In this document: one piece after another, positions 1 to 8,427 of the stretch
Layout: each line of letters starts with the position of its first letter
How positions within the stretch are numbered: position 1 is the stretch's first letter
Source of the DNA: Streptomyces virginiae
GTDB taxonomy: Bacteria > Actinomycetota > Actinomycetes > Streptomycetales > Streptomycetaceae
Length of the DNA: 64,000 bases
Direction of reading: 5' to 3'
Assembly: GCF_000720455.1 (NCBI RefSeq)
Contig: NZ_JOAK01000003.1
Coordinates: 1-64,000 of the forward strand
The notes under the pieces: generated by a model
Databases searched by the model: none
The model's input: only the letters and a program-made list of their open reading frames with translations
Told to the model about the DNA's origin: nothing
Program-made: the position numbers and the translations under genes

Positions 1-2619
1 CGAGAGGTGCCGCTCGATGAGCCGGGCCATCGTCACGTACTGCGTGAACACCAGCACCGAACCGCCCTCGGCGAGGATGGTGTCCAGCAGCTCGTCGAGG
101 AGCTCCAGCTTGCCGGAACGCGCGCCGCCGGTCGCGCCGCCGTCGCCCAGGTAGTGGGCCGGGTGGTTGCAGATCTGCTTGAGCGAGGTCAGCAGCTTGA
201 CCACGAGCCCGCGCCGCTCCATCCCGTCGGCCTCCGAGATCGCCGCGAGGGTCTCGCGTACGACGGCCTCGTAGAGCGCGGTCTGTTCGCCGGTGAGGGA
301 CACCGGGTGGTCGGTCTCGGTCTTCGGCGGCAGCTCGGGCGCGATGCCCGGGTCGGACTTCCTGCGCCGCAGCAGGAACGGCCGGACGAGCGCCGACAGC
401 CGGGCCGCCGCCTGCGGGTCGCGGCCGCTCTCGACCGGTTCGGCGTAGCGGGCGCGGAAGGTCCCGAGGCGGCCCAGGATTCCCGGGGTCGCCCAGTCCA
501 GGACGGCCCACAGCTCGGAGAGGTCGTTCTCCACGGGGGTACCGGTCAGGGCCACGCGGGCCCGCGCCGGGACGGTCCGCAGGGCCTTGGCGGTGGAGGA
601 GTGCGGGTTCTTGACGTGCTGCGCCTCGTCTGCGACGACCAGGCCCCAGTCGGTGGCGGCGAGCACGGCCGTGTCCAGGCGCATCGTGCCGTACGTGGTG
701 AGTACGAACTCCCCGGCGCCGGGCGTGAGTCCGGCCAGGCCGCGGCCAGGCCCGTGGAAACGGCGTACGGGGCTGCCGGGCGCGAACTTCCCGATCTCCC
801 GTTCCCAGTTGCCCAGCAGCGAGGCCGGGCACACCACCAGGGTGGGGCCGGCGGTGAACGCGCCCGGACGGTTGCGGTGCAGGTGGAGCGCGATGAGGGT
901 GACGGTCTTTCCCAGGCCCATGTCGTCGGCGAGGCAGGCGCCGAGGCCGAGTGAGGTCATCCGGGCCAGCCAGCGCAGGCCGTGCAGCTGGTAGTCGCGC
1001 AGGGTGGCCGACAGCCCGGGCGGGGCGTCCACCCCGTCCGCCTCCTGCGGGTCGCCGGTGAGCCGCGCGCGCAGGCGTTCCAGCGCACCGTCGGCCTCGA
1101 CGCCGACCCGCTCGCCGTCGATCTCCGCGGACCCGGTGAGTACGGCGGCCAGCGCGTCCGCGGCGCCGAGCGTACGGTCCTGGAGCGCGCGGGCCCGGCG
1201 GGCCTCGGCGGGGTCGATCAGCACCCACTGGTCGCGCAGCCGCACCAGGGGGCGGTTGGCCTCGGCGAGGCGGTCCAGCTCGTCCGGGGTCAGATCGCCG
1301 TGCCCGCCGAGGGCGTGGCGCCAGCTGAAGGAGAGCACGGCGCCGGGGGAGAGCAGTCCGGAGGGCAGGGCGCTCCCGGCGGTGTCGCGGGAGTCGTGGG
1401 GTCTGCGGGAGTCGTGGGGTTCGCGGAATTCGTCGGGCCCGGGGGATCCGACGACGGCGCGGGCGGTCAGTCCGCGGACGAGCCCGCGCGGCCAGTGCAC
1501 CTGCACCCCGTCGGCGGCGAGCGCGGCGGCGGCCTCGCCGAGCAGCTCCGCGACCTCCTCGTCGGCGAGTTCGACGGCGTCCGGGACGGCCGCGCCCAGC
1601 AGCGGGGCGAGCGGGGGCCACAGCCGGGCGGCCCGGCGCAGGGCGCGCAGGGCGTCCAGCCGGGCGCCGGGAGGGAAGGCGGCCGCGGCGGCGCCGGAAC
1701 CGGCCCAGACGTCGGCGGCGTCGGCCACCAGCGCGGCGGCGGCCGGGCTGTGCATCTGCAGGACGGCCCGGAAACCTCCGGCGGCCGTGGTGCCTTCGAC
1801 CGCCTCCGGGGCGGCGGGGGCCCGCCCGGGTTCCCCGGTGAGCTCGACCCGGAGGGAGAGGCGCACTCCGGCGTCGTGACCGGAGGCCACTTCGGCGGTC
1901 CAGTCGCGCAAGTGGGGGCGGCGCTCGGGCGGGCGGGCGGCGAAGGCGGTCCCCCCGGCGGCCGCGGGCGCGGCGGAGGAGCGCGGCAGGGTGTCGGCGA
2001 CGGCGTCGAGGAAGGCGCGCAGCAGCGGCTCGGCGGCGGGCAGCCGGGGCGGCCCCTCCGGATTCGTCGGCAGGCAGCGGGCACCGGGCGGCATGGCGGC
2101 GGCCAAGGCGCGCACCTCGTCGAGGTCGGCCGCTTCCAGCGGCCCGAGCCGCCAGGCGTCGTGGCCGGCGGGGCTCAGGCCCGGCAGCAGCTTCCCCCGT
2201 GCGGCGAACCGCAGGGCCAGCAGCGCGGCCGCGCCCCAGAACACGGTGCCGGCAGCGGCCACGTCGGCGGTGCCGGCTCCTGCTCCGGTCCGGGCGCGGG
2301 TGAGCAGGGGCAGGGCCTCGTCCACGGTCAGCACGAGCGCGCGCACGGTGGTCCGCCGCAGGTCGGAGGTGACGACGGACAGCTCCTCGAAGGCGTCCGA
2401 GCCAGAGCCCGAGCCGGAGCCCGAGCCGGAGCCGGAGCCCGTGTCTGTGCCGCCGGTGTCCGTGCCCGCCACCGCGCCGGGCGCCGGGGCGGAGGGTGCC
2501 GTGAGTGTGGCGGGTGACGTCCCGTCCGCCTGCCAGAGGGCGATCCGGCCGGTGCGGGCCGGGTCGCCGGGAAGGAAGACGGCGGAGCAGCGGAGGAGGT
2601 CGGAGATCTCGGCGAGCAC
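1..2619 (-). CDS. SNF2/SWI2-family DEAD/DEAH-box ATP-dependent helicase (3' end outside window)
   Basis: The frame is open for 873 codons from a GTG at 2619 (GAGGA four bases upstream) to the left edge, so the C-terminal end of the protein is missing. Upstream in-frame sequence contains no better start. The helicase core shows motif I LADDMGLGKTVTL (about 882-944), motif II VVADEAQHVKN (about 595-640), motif III ALTGTPVENDLSELW (about 500-550), and motif V beginning VLVFTQY at the very edge. This is a Snf2/HepA-like translocase that remodels DNA-protein complexes; its bacterial role is poorly defined. A roughly 500-residue N-terminal region precedes the motor. It carries an acidic/Gly-Ser low-complexity linker encoded at about 2400-2450. 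Family assignment is firm, the precise role unknown. Confidence 0.9.
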   Translation of the reverse strand, partial: MLAEISDLLRCSAVFLPGDPARTGRIALWQADGTSPATLTAPSAPAPGAVAGTDTGGTDTGSGSGSGSGSGSGSDAFEELSVVTSDLRRTTVRALVLTVDEALPLLTRARTGAGAGTADVAAAGTVFWGAAALLALRFAARGKLLPGLSPAGHDAWRLGPLEAADLDEVRALAAAMPPGARCLPTNPEGPPRLPAAEPLLRAFLDAVADTLPRSSAAPAAAGGTAFAARPPERRPHLRDWTAEVASGHDAGVRLSLRVELTGEPGRAPAAPEAVEGTTAAGGFRAVLQMHSPAAAALVADAADVWAGSGAAAAAFPPGARLDALRALRRAARLWPPLAPLLGAAVPDAVELADEEVAELLGEAAAALAADGVQVHWPRGLVRGLTARAVVGSPGPDEFREPHDSRRPHDSRDTAGSALPSGLLSPGAVLSFSWRHALGGHGDLTPDELDRLAEANRPLVRLRDQWVLIDPAEARRARALQDRTLGAADALAAVLTGSAEIDGERVGVEADGALERLRARLTGDPQEADGVDAPPGLSATLRDYQLHGLRWLARMTSLGLGACLADDMGLGKTVTLIALHLHRNRPGAFTAGPTLVVCPASLLGNWEREIGKFAPGSPVRRFHGPGRGLAGLTPGAGEFVLTTYGTMRLDTAVLAATDWGLVVADEAQHVKNPHSSTAKALRTVPARARVALTGTPVENDLSELWAVLDWATPGILGRLGTFRARYAEPVESGRDPQAAARLSALVRPFLLRRRKSDPGIAPELPPKTETDHPVSLTGEQTALYEAVVRETLAAISEADGMERRGLVVKLLTSLKQICNHPAHYLGDGGATGGARSGKLELLDELLDTILAEGGSVLVFTQYVTMARLIERHLS

Positions 2620-2801
2620 GCATTCCTCAAATTTGACTACCGGGGTCGGGGTGGCCGAGGGTACCCCAACTCGGGCCCCGGACGACGGGTGCCGGGCCGC
2701 ACCCGCCTTCCTGCTCCGAAATCCGCGCGAGTGCAGGGAACGCGCGGTCGTGACGGCGCGTTGAGGGAGTAATGGTCGACGGCACAAGGAGGTGTCCGCA
2801 G

Positions 2802-2984
2802 ATGTCCAGCAGCGGAAAGGTCGCGGTTGCCGGAGTCGTGGCAGCCATCGTGTTGTTCTGGGCGGTGGGCTTCTGGGCGGGCCTGCTGGTCCTCATCGGG
2901 GTGCCGACGGCGGCCTACCTCCTGCTGGACTCCTCCCAGCGGCGCCGGCTGCGGGGCCTGTCCAGGAAGCAGATAGGCCGCTGA
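2802..2984 (+). CDS. Small membrane protein, unknown function
   Basis: A 60-aa protein. I chose the ATG at 2802 because AAGGAGGT lies eight bases upstream; an upstream ATG at 2772 has no ribosome-binding site. Residues 5-49 form one long hydrophobic stretch (VAVAGVVAAIVLFWAVGFWA then GLLVLIGVPTAAYLLL), enough for two closely spaced membrane helices, followed by a basic tail ending RRRLRGLSRKQIGR. The topology suggests a cytoplasmic basic C-terminus. I do not recognise a family with a known function. It is divergent from the SNF2 helicase gene and ends at a strong hairpin. Confidence 0.75.
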   Translation: MSSSGKVAVAGVVAAIVLFWAVGFWAGLLVLIGVPTAAYLLLDSSQRRRLRGLSRKQIGR

Positions 2985-3027
2985 GGGCGGCGGTGCGCGG
3001 CACCGGGTGAGGCCCGCTCCGGAAGTG

Positions 3028-3058
3028 GCCGGGCTCCGGCTGGTGTGCGGAGCCCGGC
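3028..3058. terminator. Perfect 11-bp stem hairpin between convergent genes
   Basis: GCCGGGCTCCG pairs perfectly with CGGAGCCCGGC across a 9-base loop. It lies between the ends of the small membrane protein (+) and the prenyl synthase (-), so it can terminate both. There is no U-tract, as is usual in Streptomyces. Confidence 0.65.
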
Positions 3059-3114
3059 GGGCACGGCCGCGGGGTGGGCGTCGGGCGCGGGTGCGCCCGG
3101 GGTGGCCGGCCGGA

Positions 3115-4122
3115 TCAGGCCGCGCCGCTCACGACGACGGGACGGAGCTCGGCTTCGAGCAGCATCTGGGACGCGTGGTCCACGAGGTTGCGGAGCACCG
3201 GCTGATAAGCCTGGTCGCCGCCCAGTTCGTCCAGGATCCGGTAGGCCTCGGCGCGGAACGCGTCGATCTCCGCGCGGTAGCGGTCGAGGGCGAGGGGCGT
3301 CCGCAGGATGCCCGCGAGTTCCGCCCTGGCCTGATGCGACCGGCCCGCGGCCGCGCACAGCCCCAGGATGTGTTCCCGGGAGAGGGGCGACGCGTCCTCG
3401 AGGACCGAGGCGAGCAGATAGGTCACCGTGCCGTTGAGCAGGTCCTCGTCACGGCCGGAAAGGATGTCTTCCTGGTCGTTGAAGATCTGCCACAGGATTC
3501 CGAAGACGTAGCCGAATTCACGCCACAGCTCGATCCTTTCGTCCGTGGTGCCCGAGAATATGGCGGCCATTGCCGTGATCATCCCGAAGGGCGCGCCGGA
3601 TTTTCCGCGGTACGTCTCCACCACCGATTTCCGGGAGGCGCTGCCGATGTCCCCGCGCATGTCCTCTATCTGGCCGTCGACGCCGATGATCCAGCCGTTC
3701 AGGATCTCGGTTATCAGGGCGCCGTGCGCCGCATCCGGGAGATCTTGCGCCAGGATGATCTGAATGGGCAGCGCATTTCCGGTGATGACGGAGGTGAGCA
3801 GTGCTTCGTCCTCGGTGAGCTCGCCGGAGATCGACGCGCCATTGGCGTCGGCCAGGTCGTCGAGATAGCAGGCCGAGGTCCACCACAGCAGGTGCACCGC
3901 GGACAGTGGCACGGCCGGCCCCGGATTCCCCGTCTCTATGGCGTGCGCGAGCAGCGGGAGTACCGACAGGGGATGTCTCAGTTTGCGCTGCTCCAAGAGC
4001 TTGGCCACGGAGTTCTTGGTGGTCGTCGCGATCGGGCCGAGCCGGTCCAGAGCGGTTTCGATCTCCGCATCGATGTCCTGTGCGACCTTCCGGTGCAGGT
4101 CCAGGTACGACATGGAATTCAA
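3115..4122 (-). CDS. Polyprenyl-diphosphate synthase family protein (isoprenoid synthase fold)
   Basis: A 335-aa all-alpha isoprenoid synthase. Residues 88-92 form a first aspartate-rich motif DDLAD, residues 215-219 the second motif NDQED, and residues 172-178 a GKSGAPF loop like the GKT loop of GGPP synthases. Together these support Mg-dependent chain elongation of allylic diphosphates with IPP. The start is a TTG at 4122, chosen because GGAGG stands six bases upstream; the ATG three codons later is too far from it. The residues before the first motif (LLWWTSACYL) differ from the usual HxxSLxHDD pattern, so product length is uncertain and a divergent role is possible. No terpene cyclase, MEP or mevalonate gene is next to it. 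Confidence 0.8.
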   Translation of the reverse strand: MNSMSYLDLHRKVAQDIDAEIETALDRLGPIATTTKNSVAKLLEQRKLRHPLSVLPLLAHAIETGNPGPAVPLSAVHLLWWTSACYLDDLADANGASISGELTEDEALLTSVITGNALPIQIILAQDLPDAAHGALITEILNGWIIGVDGQIEDMRGDIGSASRKSVVETYRGKSGAPFGMITAMAAIFSGTTDERIELWREFGYVFGILWQIFNDQEDILSGRDEDLLNGTVTYLLASVLEDASPLSREHILGLCAAAGRSHQARAELAGILRTPLALDRYRAEIDAFRAEAYRILDELGGDQAYQPVLRNLVDHASQMLLEAELRPVVVSGAA

Positions 4123-4305
4123 GAGTGGCCTCCATCGTGGAATGAGCGTGGGGGTGAGGTGCGCACCCTTCGAGCCGCGTGACTGGCCGATTCGATCATT
4201 CCGGAGGAGGGGGATCCAGAGCGATTTTCAGTCGCTCTGGCCGAATCTCTGTGGTTGAAGCGTTAAACTACCGACGGTAATAAACATTTTCGGCCATCGA
4301 GGCGA
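4123..4305. promoter_or_regulatory. AT-richer upstream region of the prenyl synthase, with an 11-bp palindrome
   Basis: This 183-bp gap is clearly richer in A/T than its surroundings (for example 4255-4295). It contains a perfect odd-centred palindrome TACCG-A-CGGTA at 4269-4279. The position, about 150 bp upstream of the prenyl synthase start and just past the TrmO stop, suits a promoter/operator for the left-reading gene. No regulator is encoded beside it. The operator role is inferred. Confidence 0.4.
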
Positions 4306-4764
4306 TCAGTAATAGCCATCCATCAAGGTCGTCGCCCACTCCGGCTGCCGGAGCTCGCCGCGTGGCGCGAATTCGACCATGTAGGGCTTCAGGTCGAGGA
4401 CCGGGGTGCCGTCGACGGCGTCGAGCCCTTCCACGTGGACGTCCAGCCCGTCCACCTTCACCACCCGGCACCGTGAGACGCCCAGCCGGTTGGGCCGGTT
4501 CTTGCCGCGCTGCGCGAAGATGCCGACCAGCGGCCAGTCCGGGTTGTTGCGCGGGTGCCGCGCGCCCGTCTCGATCCTCTCCACCGGGACCCGGTCGAAG
4601 TGGTAGACGACCTCGACGTGCGAGAAGTCCTCCAGTCCGTAGAGGGCTTCCGGACCGAACCGGTCGCCGTCCAGGCGGATCACCGCCGTCTCCCGCCCCC
4701 AGTCGTCGTCCACGACGTCGGCGCGCCCACCCACGACCACACCCACCGGCTCCGACTCCACCAC
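4306..4764 (-). CDS. trmO: TrmO/TsaA-type tRNA (t6A37) N6-methyltransferase
   Basis: A 152-aa beta-barrel SAM-dependent methyltransferase of the TrmO (TsaA/VirR) family. Members methylate N6-threonylcarbamoyladenosine at position 37 of ANN-decoding tRNAs. Family signature: residues ARHPRNNPDWPLVGIFAQR, then GKNRPNRLGVSRCRV, corresponding to the conserved RPN(P/R)(I/L)G segment, then GTPVLDLKPY. I place the start at GTG 4764 (followed by GTG 4761), because GAGGGGGA lies four to five bases upstream. The open frame runs much further upstream, but that part overlaps the next gene in another frame and has biased Arg-rich composition. Confidence 0.85.
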   Translation of the reverse strand: MVESEPVGVVVGGRADVVDDDWGRETAVIRLDGDRFGPEALYGLEDFSHVEVVYHFDRVPVERIETGARHPRNNPDWPLVGIFAQRGKNRPNRLGVSRCRVVKVDGLDVHVEGLDAVDGTPVLDLKPYMVEFAPRGELRQPEWATTLMDGYY

Positions 4765-4870
4765 CGTGTCCCCCTCGTACCGTCGCTCGTGCGCACGCCG
4801 TTCGTACGCCGCTGTTCGTGCAGGCCCCAAGCCCCAGCCCCAGCCGCAGCCCCTGGTCCGGGGCCGGGGG

Positions 4871-5650
4871 TCATGCCGGACGGACCGCGACGCGGTCGAG
4901 CGCCGCCAGCAGCTCCGGCAGGTCGGGATCCCCCTCCCGGGGAACCGTGAGCACCTCGCCCGGCTCCTCGTCCAGCAGGACGAAGGCCGCCTCCCCGGTG
5001 CGGGCCACCAGCGACCAGCCGGGGCCGTCCACGCGCAGGGTCCGGGCGCCCTCGCCGGCGAAGGAGGACCGCACGCGGCCGGGCGGCGGCGCGGTCCGCG
5101 TGTACTCCAGCGCCTGCTCCAGCGCACGCGCGAGTCCGGGATGCGCCGCGGCCGCGGCCCCGCCGTCCGTCGCCACGCGCTCGCGCCAGTCGGCCCATTC
5201 CCGCGCGATCTGGTCCGCGCCCAGCCGTCGCTGCACCGGGCCCCACGCCTCCGCCGAGGGCGGCGCCAGCGGCACCCGCCCCGTGCCGTCCGCGCCCTGC
5301 TCGGGATCGTGCGGCTCCGGGATCCCCGGTGCTGCCACCGACAGGTCCACCGGCCAGCCCGCCAGCGAGACCACGATGGTCCGCTCGTCGGGCGACAGGT
5401 CGTATTCCATGCCGCAGTCCCACGAGGCGATGGCGGCGGCCACGAGCGAGACGTCGTCGACGACGACCGTCCAGCGGGCGCCCTCCTCGTCCTGGCCGAG
5501 CACCAGCCCGTACCCCTCCCTGCTGGGCGCCACGCCCAGCAGGGCGCAGGCCTCCGGGAAGTCGTCACCCAGGAAGCTGGGGAACTGCGCGGGGGTCAGG
5601 AGTACGGCGGTCAGCACGTACAGCGAGCCGCCACCCTCGTCGTCGGACAC
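4871..5650 (-). CDS. Hypothetical protein, possible immunity/SUKH-like fold unproven
   Basis: A 259-aa soluble, acidic protein starting at GTG 5650 with GGAGG four bases upstream. No membrane segment or signal peptide is present. There are two beta-rich parts, separated by a polar linker around residues 110-140: an N-terminal one (LYVLTAVLLTPAQFPSFLGD...) and a C-terminal one (SLVARTGEAAFVLLDEEPG). I recognise no catalytic motif and no named family. It reads in the same direction as trmO, 106 bp upstream of it, so co-transcription is possible. Function unknown. Confidence 0.7.
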   Translation of the reverse strand: MSDDEGGGSLYVLTAVLLTPAQFPSFLGDDFPEACALLGVAPSREGYGLVLGQDEEGARWTVVVDDVSLVAAAIASWDCGMEYDLSPDERTIVVSLAGWPVDLSVAAPGIPEPHDPEQGADGTGRVPLAPPSAEAWGPVQRRLGADQIAREWADWRERVATDGGAAAAAHPGLARALEQALEYTRTAPPPGRVRSSFAGEGARTLRVDGPGWSLVARTGEAAFVLLDEEPGEVLTVPREGDPDLPELLAALDRVAVRPA

Positions 5651-5750
5651 CTGGCCTCCAGCTTGCTCTCTCGTCGGCGCACCTTAACTACTCGGTAACC
5701 CGCGCGTCGAGAGCCTGCGGGCCACGATTTCCAAGGCCGCCACCTGCACG

Positions 5751-5756
5751 TAGAGT
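5751..5756 (+). promoter_or_regulatory. Candidate -10 element TAGAGT for the MpaB-family gene
   Basis: TAGAGT matches the actinobacterial TANNNT consensus. It lies 29 bases upstream of the GTG start at 5786, leaving room for a short leader that contains the AAAGGGA ribosome-binding site. Confidence 0.4.
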
Positions 5757-5785
5757 TGGGGACCCGCCACAGAAAGGGACACCCG

Positions 5786-6700
5786 GTGCAGCGTTACGAC
5801 CGGCTGAAGGAGATCCTCCGGCTCGATCCCGACAAGGACTTCCTCGCCATCTACCGGCTCACCGCCACCTACGAGTTCCCCTGGGACTTCGCCCGCGCCC
5901 TGGAGCTCGCGCTGTTCCGGACGTACGCCGTCCCCAGCATCGGCGGCCTGCTGGCCGAGACCGCCGAGTTCACCGAGCGCACCCAGAAGCGCTACGACGA
6001 CACCGCGCTGCTCCTCGACGCGGTCGTCGAGCACGGCTTCGACAGCGACACCGCGCGCACGGCGATCCGCCGCGTCAACCAGATGCACCGCAGTTACGAC
6101 ATCTCCAACGACGACATGCGCTATGTCCTGTGCACGTTCGTGGTGATCCCGTCACGCTGGCTGGACGCCTACGGCTGGCGCCCGATGACCCACCACGAGC
6201 GCCGGGCGAGCGCGAACTACTACGCCGCTCTCGGCCGACACCTGGGCATCACGGACATCCCGGGCTCCTACGAGGAGTTCGAGGCCACCCTCGACGCCTA
6301 CGAAGCGGCCCACTTCGGCTGGGACGAAGGCGCCCGCAGGGTCGCCGACTCCACCCTCGACCTGATGGCCTCCTGGTACCCGGCGCCGCTCGCGCCCGCC
6401 GTGCGCCGCGGGGGCCTCGCCCTCCTCGACGACTCGCTGATCGACGCCTTCGGCTACGAGGCCCCGAACGCCGGCCTCCGGAAGCTGGTGCAGGGCGCCC
6501 TGCGGCTGCGGGGCCGCGCGGTCCGGCTGCTGCCCCCGCGCCGGGCCCCGCACTACGCCCGCCAGAACCCGGAGATCAAGGGCTACCCCGGCGGCTACGA
6601 CGTGGGCGAGCTGGGCACCTTCCCCGTGCCCGGCTCGGGCGGCTGCCCCGTGCCGCATCCCCGCCGGCCCGCCGGAGCGGAGGCCCAGCCTCCGGCCTGA
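5786..6700 (+). CDS. Oxygenase MpaB family protein (DUF2236)
   Basis: A 304-aa protein of the DUF2236/MpaB family. This heme-associated family includes the rubber oxygenase Lcp and mycophenolate-pathway MpaB', which cleave or oxidise lipophilic substrates. Visible hallmarks are the helical core with RVNQMHRSYDISNDDMRYVL (about residues 103-122) and the later LMASWYPAPLAPAVRRG. The former holds the conserved His/Arg/Asp pattern expected near the heme. I chose GTG 5786 (AAAGGGA six to nine bases upstream) over the ATG at 5756, which overlaps the -10 element. The substrate is unknown. It converges with the methyltransferase gene at 6766. Confidence 0.8.
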   Translation: MQRYDRLKEILRLDPDKDFLAIYRLTATYEFPWDFARALELALFRTYAVPSIGGLLAETAEFTERTQKRYDDTALLLDAVVEHGFDSDTARTAIRRVNQMHRSYDISNDDMRYVLCTFVVIPSRWLDAYGWRPMTHHERRASANYYAALGRHLGITDIPGSYEEFEATLDAYEAAHFGWDEGARRVADSTLDLMASWYPAPLAPAVRRGGLALLDDSLIDAFGYEAPNAGLRKLVQGALRLRGRAVRLLPPRRAPHYARQNPEIKGYPGGYDVGELGTFPVPGSGGCPVPHPRRPAGAEAQPPA

Positions 6701-6701
6701 T

Positions 6702-6725
6702 CCCGGTACCTCCGCGGTCACCGGG
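6702..6725. terminator. Weak hairpin between convergent genes
   Basis: CCCGGT pairs with ACCGGG around a loop that can pair further through ACC/GGT with mismatches. It sits directly after the DUF2236 stop codon and before the methyltransferase stop. Confidence 0.3.
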
Positions 6726-6765
6726 TGCGGCGGCGACGTACAAGGTGTGTGCCGTCACGCGGGGG

Positions 6766-7365
6766 TCAGGGCCGGCGCGCGGCCAGCACCAGGAACCGGT
6801 GGTCCTCGTCGGCGTACGAGGTCATGTCCCAGCCCGAGGCGGACAGGAGCGGGCCGAGGTTGTGCTCGGCGCGCATGTCCTGCGGGGTCGATTCGCGGCC
6901 GTGGCGCGCGGCGAGCGCCGCTCGCCCGATCGGGTGGAAGAGCGCGAGCCGGCCGCCGGGGCGGACCACCCGCGACAGTTCGCGCAGGTTCGCCGCCGGA
7001 TCGGGCAGGTGCGCGATGAGCCCGGCGGCGAACACCGCGTCCAGCGCCTCGTCGCGCAGCGGCAGCCGGGCCACGTCGGCGAGCAGCAGCACGCCCTCGG
7101 CGGCACGCCCGGCCCGCTGCGCGGCGGCCAGCATCTGCGGCGTGAGGTCCACGCCGAGCACGGTGCCCGCGGGTCCGACGGCGGCGCGCAGCGCACCCAG
7201 GGCCCGCCCGGTGCCGCAGCCCGCGTCGAGCACGCGGTCCCCGGGCCGCAGCCCGAACTCCGCCACGGCGGCGGCGAAGGCGGGCCCGTCCTCCGGGAAC
7301 TTGCGGTCCCAGCCGTCGGCCCGCGCCCCGAAGAACTCCTGCACGTGCGTGTGGTCTTCGCTCAT
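6766..7365 (-). CDS. Class I SAM-dependent methyltransferase
   Basis: A 199-aa methyltransferase of the UbiE/Methyltransf_11 type. Motif I VLDAGCGTGRALG binds SAM. The acidic post-I residue is in LGVDLTPQM, and motif II/III regions follow as DAVFAAGLIAHLPDP and LSRVVRPGGRLALFHP. I prefer the ATG at 7365 (GGAGG eleven bases upstream, start MSEDHTHVQEFFG), because the upstream in-frame extension to 7470 lacks family-like sequence. The C-terminal part carries no recognisable substrate domain. It stands alone between two genes reading rightward, so the substrate cannot be inferred. Confidence 0.8.
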   Translation of the reverse strand: MSEDHTHVQEFFGARADGWDRKFPEDGPAFAAAVAEFGLRPGDRVLDAGCGTGRALGALRAAVGPAGTVLGVDLTPQMLAAAQRAGRAAEGVLLLADVARLPLRDEALDAVFAAGLIAHLPDPAANLRELSRVVRPGGRLALFHPIGRAALAARHGRESTPQDMRAEHNLGPLLSASGWDMTSYADEDHRFLVLAARRP

Positions 7366-7533
7366 GGGCCCATGATCCTCCACCGCCGCACAGCCGGGTG
7401 TCCGCGGACCGTGCGCAAGGTGGCGCGCGGGGTGATCGAAGGTGAACGTAGCTCTGTCATATTCCAGCACTTACAGCTGCTTTCGAAATGCGCCCCCTGT
7501 TCGCGCCCTCACCCGGACTAGCGTCCGTTGGCC

Positions 7534-8322
7534 ATGGGACACCTGGGACATCTGGACCACGCCGCCTACGGCTGGCTGACACCCGCGCTGTCATACGTGA
7601 TGGCATCGATCGGCGCCGCCCTCGGACTGCGCTGCACCGTCCGCGCGCTCGCCGCGACCGGAGCCGTCCGCCGCAACTGGCTCCTCACGGCGGCCTCCGC
7701 CATCGGAACCGGCATCTGGACCATGCACTTCGTCGCGATGCTCGGCTTCGAGGTCACCGGCACGGAGATCCACTACAACGTGCCGCTCACCATTCTGAGC
7801 CTGCTCGTCGCCATGCTGGTCGTCGGCGCCGGAGTCTTCGCGGTCGGCTACGGCAAGGCGCGCGGCCGTGCCCTCGTGCTGGGCGGGCTCACCACCGGAA
7901 TCGGCGTCGCCAGCATGCACTACCTGGGCATGGCGGCCCTGCGCCTGCACGGTCAGGTCTCCTACGACCCGCTCCTCGTCGGCCTCTCCGTCGTCATCGC
8001 CGTGGTCGCCGCCACCGCCGCCCTCTGGGCCGCGCTCAACATCAAGTCGCCCCTGGCCGTGGCCGCCGCCTCCCTCGTCATGGGCGCCGCCGTCAGCAGC
8101 ATGCACTACACGGGAATGACGGCCGTAGCCGTCAGCGTCAGCCCCTCGGACGCGGCCCTGCCCGGAGCCACCGCGATGCAGTTCATCTTCCCCCTCGCCG
8201 TCGGGCTGGGCTCCTACCTGTTCATCACCGCCGCCTTCGTCGCGCTCTCCCCGACCGCCGACGAACGCGCCGCCTCCGCCTCCGCCCGGCACCTGGGGGA
8301 GCACACCGCGGCCGCGCACTGA
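7534..8322 (+). CDS. MHYT-domain integral membrane signalling protein
   Basis: A 262-aa protein with about seven predicted membrane helices and three MHYT repeats: TMHFVAM, SMHYLGM and SMHYTGM. MHYT domains are thought to sense diatomic gases (O2, CO or NO) through copper bound by the Met/His residues near the outer face. No GGDEF/EAL or kinase output domain is fused, so the partner must be separate. The conservon operon starting 105 bp downstream is the obvious candidate. A TANNNT hexamer (TAGCGT, 7519-7524) lies nine bases before the ATG and no Shine-Dalgarno is visible, so the transcript may be nearly leaderless; TTG 7528 is an alternative start. Confidence 0.85.
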   Translation: MGHLGHLDHAAYGWLTPALSYVMASIGAALGLRCTVRALAATGAVRRNWLLTAASAIGTGIWTMHFVAMLGFEVTGTEIHYNVPLTILSLLVAMLVVGAGVFAVGYGKARGRALVLGGLTTGIGVASMHYLGMAALRLHGQVSYDPLLVGLSVVIAVVAATAALWAALNIKSPLAVAAASLVMGAAVSSMHYTGMTAVAVSVSPSDAALPGATAMQFIFPLAVGLGSYLFITAAFVALSPTADERAASASARHLGEHTAAAH

Positions 8323-8427
8323 CCGCCCCTCCCCGCGTACCACCGCGCCCCAGCGCCCGTACGACCGCACGACCGCACGACCCACCGACCTACCGCACCC
8401 ACAGGCACCGCCCGGAACGAGGAGCCC

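Noticed and set aside
2400..2455. Apparent microsatellite (GAGCCX repeats)
   Set aside because: It is coding on the minus strand, a Gly-Ser-rich linker in the SNF2 helicase.
982..2517. 511-codon plus-strand open frame
   Set aside because: Shadow of the SNF2 helicase gene, whose motifs I-III and V are on the minus strand and which runs off the left edge.
4765..5568. N-terminal extension of TrmO to 420 residues
   Set aside because: The extension overlaps another gene in a different frame and is Arg/Pro/Ser-rich; GTG 4764 has the ribosome-binding site and gives normal TrmO length.
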